Origin: Burkholderiales bacterium
GTDB lineage: Bacteria > Pseudomonadota > Gammaproteobacteria > Burkholderiales > Burkholderiaceae_C
Length of the DNA: 64,000 nucleotides
Assembly: GCA_016219375.1 (NCBI GenBank)
Contig: JACRNC010000016.1
Coordinates: 321,744 to 385,743, forward strand
Direction: 5' to 3'
The notes beneath the pieces were generated by a model. The model searched no databases and was not told the DNA's origin. It saw only the letters and a program-made list of their open reading frames with translations. A program made the position numbers and the translations under genes. How positions within the stretch are numbered: position 1 is the stretch's first letter; each line of letters begins with the position of its first letter. Positions 61,990 to 64,000 of this stretch are shown here, in pieces.

Positions 61990-63807
61990 ATGAACGCCCG
62001 CGCCGCCGCCGCCCAGCCCACCGACCCCCGCGCCACGCCGCCCGCCGGCAAGCTGGACTGGCGCTGGATCGTCACCGCGCTGCGCGAGGACGGCGTCATC
62101 GCCCAGCAGGACGCCGACCGCGTCACCCAGCGCTTCGCCGCGGTGGACAGCGCCCAGCACCCGCTGGTGCGCCTGGCCGGCATCGGCCTGACCAGCGCCC
62201 GCGACGGCTCGCTGCTCGACATCGAGGCGCTGACCGAATGGCTGGCGCGCCGCGTGGGCCTGCCCTATCTGCGCATCGACCCGCTCAAGGTGGACGTGGC
62301 CCGCGTGGCCGACGTGATGTCCATCAACTACGCCGAGCGCCGCCGCGCGCTGCCGGTGGGCTTCAGCCTGAACGAGGTGACCATCGCCACCTCCGAGCCG
62401 CTGGACCTGGGCTGGATCACCGAGATCGAGGCGCACACCAAGCGCCCGGTGCGCGTGGTGGTGGCCAGCCCGCTGGAGCTGCAGCACTTCACCACCGAGT
62501 TCTACACGCTGTCGCGCTCGGTGCGCGCGGCCACCAAGGGCGGCGAGAGCATCGGGCCGTCCAGCTTCGAGCAGCTGGTGGAGCTGGGCAAGAGCAACAA
62601 GCAGCTCGATGCCAACGACCAGGGCGTCGTGCAGGTGGTCGACTGGCTGTGGCAGTACGCGTTCGACCAGCGCGCCTCCGACATCCACCTGGAGCCGCGC
62701 CGCGAGATGGGCGCCATCCGCTTTCGCATCGACGGCGTCATGCACACCGTCTACCAAGTGCCCATCACCGTGATGAACGCGATGACCGCGCGCATCAAGC
62801 TGCTGGGCCGCATGGACGTGGTGGAGCGCCGCCGCCCGCAGGACGGCCGCATCAAGACCCGCCGGCCCGACACCAGCACCACGCGCGGCGGCGAGGTGGA
62901 GATGCGCCTGTCGACGCTGCCCACCGCCTTCGGCGAGAAGATGGTCATGCGCATCTTCGACCCCGAGACGGCCACCAAGTCGGTCGATGCGCTGGGCTTC
63001 TCGCCGCACGACGCCGCCGGCTGGGAGCGGCTGACCACGCGCGCCCACGGCATCATCCTGGTCACCGGCCCCACGGGCTCGGGCAAGACGACCACGCTCT
63101 ATGCCACGCTCAAGCGGCTGGCCACCGATGAGGTCAACGTCTGCACCATCGAAGACCCCATCGAGATGATCGAGCCGGCCTTCAATCAGACCCAGGTGCA
63201 GCCCGGGCTGGACCTGGGCTTTGCCGAAGGCCTGCGCGCGCTGATGCGCCAGGACCCGGACATCATCATGGTCGGCGAGATCCGCGACCTGGAGACCGCC
63301 GAGATGGCCATCCAGGCCGCGCTGACCGGCCACCTGGTCTTCTCCACCCTGCACACCAACGACGCCGCATCGGCCATCACCCGGCTGACCGACATCGGCG
63401 TGCCGCCCTACCTGATCAGCGCCACGGTGATCGGCGTGCTGGCCCAGCGTCTGGTGCGCACCCTGTGCCCGGCGTGCAAGCAGCCGGACGCCGACACCAC
63501 CCGCGAGACGCTGCTGGAGGCCATCAAGCCCTGGCGCATGACCGGCAGCTTCCGGCCCTACAAGCCCGTGGGCTGCCTGGACTGCCGCATGACGGGCTTT
63601 CGCGGCCGCGCGGGCCTGTACGAGCTGCTGCACGTGACCGAAGCCGTGCGCGGCACCCTGCACCCCACGCCCGACATCGCCAAGCTGCGCCAGCAGGCCG
63701 CCCACGACGGCCTGCGCCCGCTGCGCCTGAGCGGCGCCATGAAGGTGGCCGAGGGTCTGACCACGCTGGACGAGGTGCTGCGGGCCACGCCGCAGTGGGA
63801 GAGCTGA
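61990..63807 (+). CDS. GspE/PulE/PilB-family ATPase
   Basis: A 605-residue secretion/pilus-type ATPase. The N1-like domain (residues ~25-165) is followed by the N2/ATPase core: SDIHLEPR, Walker A VTGPTGSGKTTT, Asp box TIEDPIEM, Walker B DPDIIMVGEIRD, His box TLHTNDAASAI, and the four-Cys zinc pair CPAC...CLDC. It drives pilus assembly or type II secretion from the cytoplasmic side. No other gsp/pil gene lies next to it in the window. Confidence 0.93.
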   Translation: MNARAAAAQPTDPRATPPAGKLDWRWIVTALREDGVIAQQDADRVTQRFAAVDSAQHPLVRLAGIGLTSARDGSLLDIEALTEWLARRVGLPYLRIDPLKVDVARVADVMSINYAERRRALPVGFSLNEVTIATSEPLDLGWITEIEAHTKRPVRVVVASPLELQHFTTEFYTLSRSVRAATKGGESIGPSSFEQLVELGKSNKQLDANDQGVVQVVDWLWQYAFDQRASDIHLEPRREMGAIRFRIDGVMHTVYQVPITVMNAMTARIKLLGRMDVVERRRPQDGRIKTRRPDTSTTRGGEVEMRLSTLPTAFGEKMVMRIFDPETATKSVDALGFSPHDAAGWERLTTRAHGIILVTGPTGSGKTTTLYATLKRLATDEVNVCTIEDPIEMIEPAFNQTQVQPGLDLGFAEGLRALMRQDPDIIMVGEIRDLETAEMAIQAALTGHLVFSTLHTNDAASAITRLTDIGVPPYLISATVIGVLAQRLVRTLCPACKQPDADTTRETLLEAIKPWRMTGSFRPYKPVGCLDCRMTGFRGRAGLYELLHVTEAVRGTLHPTPDIAKLRQQAAHDGLRPLRLSGAMKVAEGLTTLDEVLRATPQWES

Positions 63808-64000
63808 GCCCCCTGTACTAGCCCGCCGCCCACCGCGTCCGCCTTTGACCCCCGCCCTCACCCCCCGCGTCAGAATACTTGTCGCCCCGATAGGACCAGA
63901 GCTGTGAGACTGGTTCATTGATGGTGGTGGGAGGCTGTGGAGCTTGTGGGCGAAGGCCGGCGCGGTGGGCAACGCGGATGCGTTGTCCACGGCAAGCTGG
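63808..64000. other. Right end of window, unassigned
   Basis: No supported gene. A reading frame on the minus strand is open to the window end, but it is too short to judge. Confidence 0.3.

Overview
The window is a GC-rich bacterial chromosome segment, densely coding on both strands. Gene content points to a betaproteobacterium of the order Burkholderiales, possibly near the Rubrivivax/Leptothrix/Ideonella group. This rests on the mltG-tmk-holB-pilZ-tatD row, a YgfZ/DUF4936 pair, DUF2788 and DUF2189 membrane proteins, PEP-CTERM proteins, mdoGH and a NodT-EmrA-EmrB pump. No rRNA, tRNA or CRISPR array was seen.

Layout. 1-5.5 kb: fatty-acyl/CoA genes (5'-truncated acyl-CoA dehydrogenase, two SDRs, a PaaI-type thioesterase, a CurA-like reductase). 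5.6-12.9 kb: tex, a GST, a patatin-like hydrolase, lipoprotein Cu/Zn SodC, a HepT/MntA type VII toxin-antitoxin pair and a CNNM/YtfL-like membrane protein. 13-18.5 kb (minus strand): mdoH, mdoG (osmoregulated periplasmic glucans) and an iron-containing alcohol dehydrogenase. 18.7-25.5 kb: a beta-oxidation-like cluster (TetR regulator, long FabG-type reductase, MaoC hydratase, FadI thiolase, FadD ligase), then a thioesterase-acetyltransferase fusion. 26.5-33.8 kb: NRDE, DUF4936 and YgfZ proteins on the minus strand, divergent from mltG-tmk-holB-pilZ-tatD. 33.9-38.7 kb (minus): a GGDEF/EAL protein, a class I glutamine amidotransferase and pyrD. 39-46.2 kb: a PEP-CTERM protein, a MarR-controlled tripartite efflux operon and rpiA. 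46.2-47.3 kb: an SGNH/GDSL hydrolase.

47.3-50.5 kb is an accessory insertion and the most unusual part. Two AT-rich minus-strand genes of unknown function (a lipoprotein and an 83-residue protein) lie beside an attC-like sequence, a frameshifted fragment resembling an integron integrase, and a complete IS630-family element. The arrangement resembles an eroded integron, with cassettes transcribed away from the integrase. This is an inference from sequence by eye.

50.6-64 kb returns to core genes: recJ with an uncharacterised partner, a split lol locus (permease, two small membrane proteins, a GST, then lolD from a TTG start), a second PEP-CTERM protein, a TatD-like hydrolase overlapping a hypoxanthine/uracil-DNA glycosylase, an HI0933-type flavoprotein overlapping a spermidine-synthase-like protein, and a solitary GspE/PilB-type ATPase.
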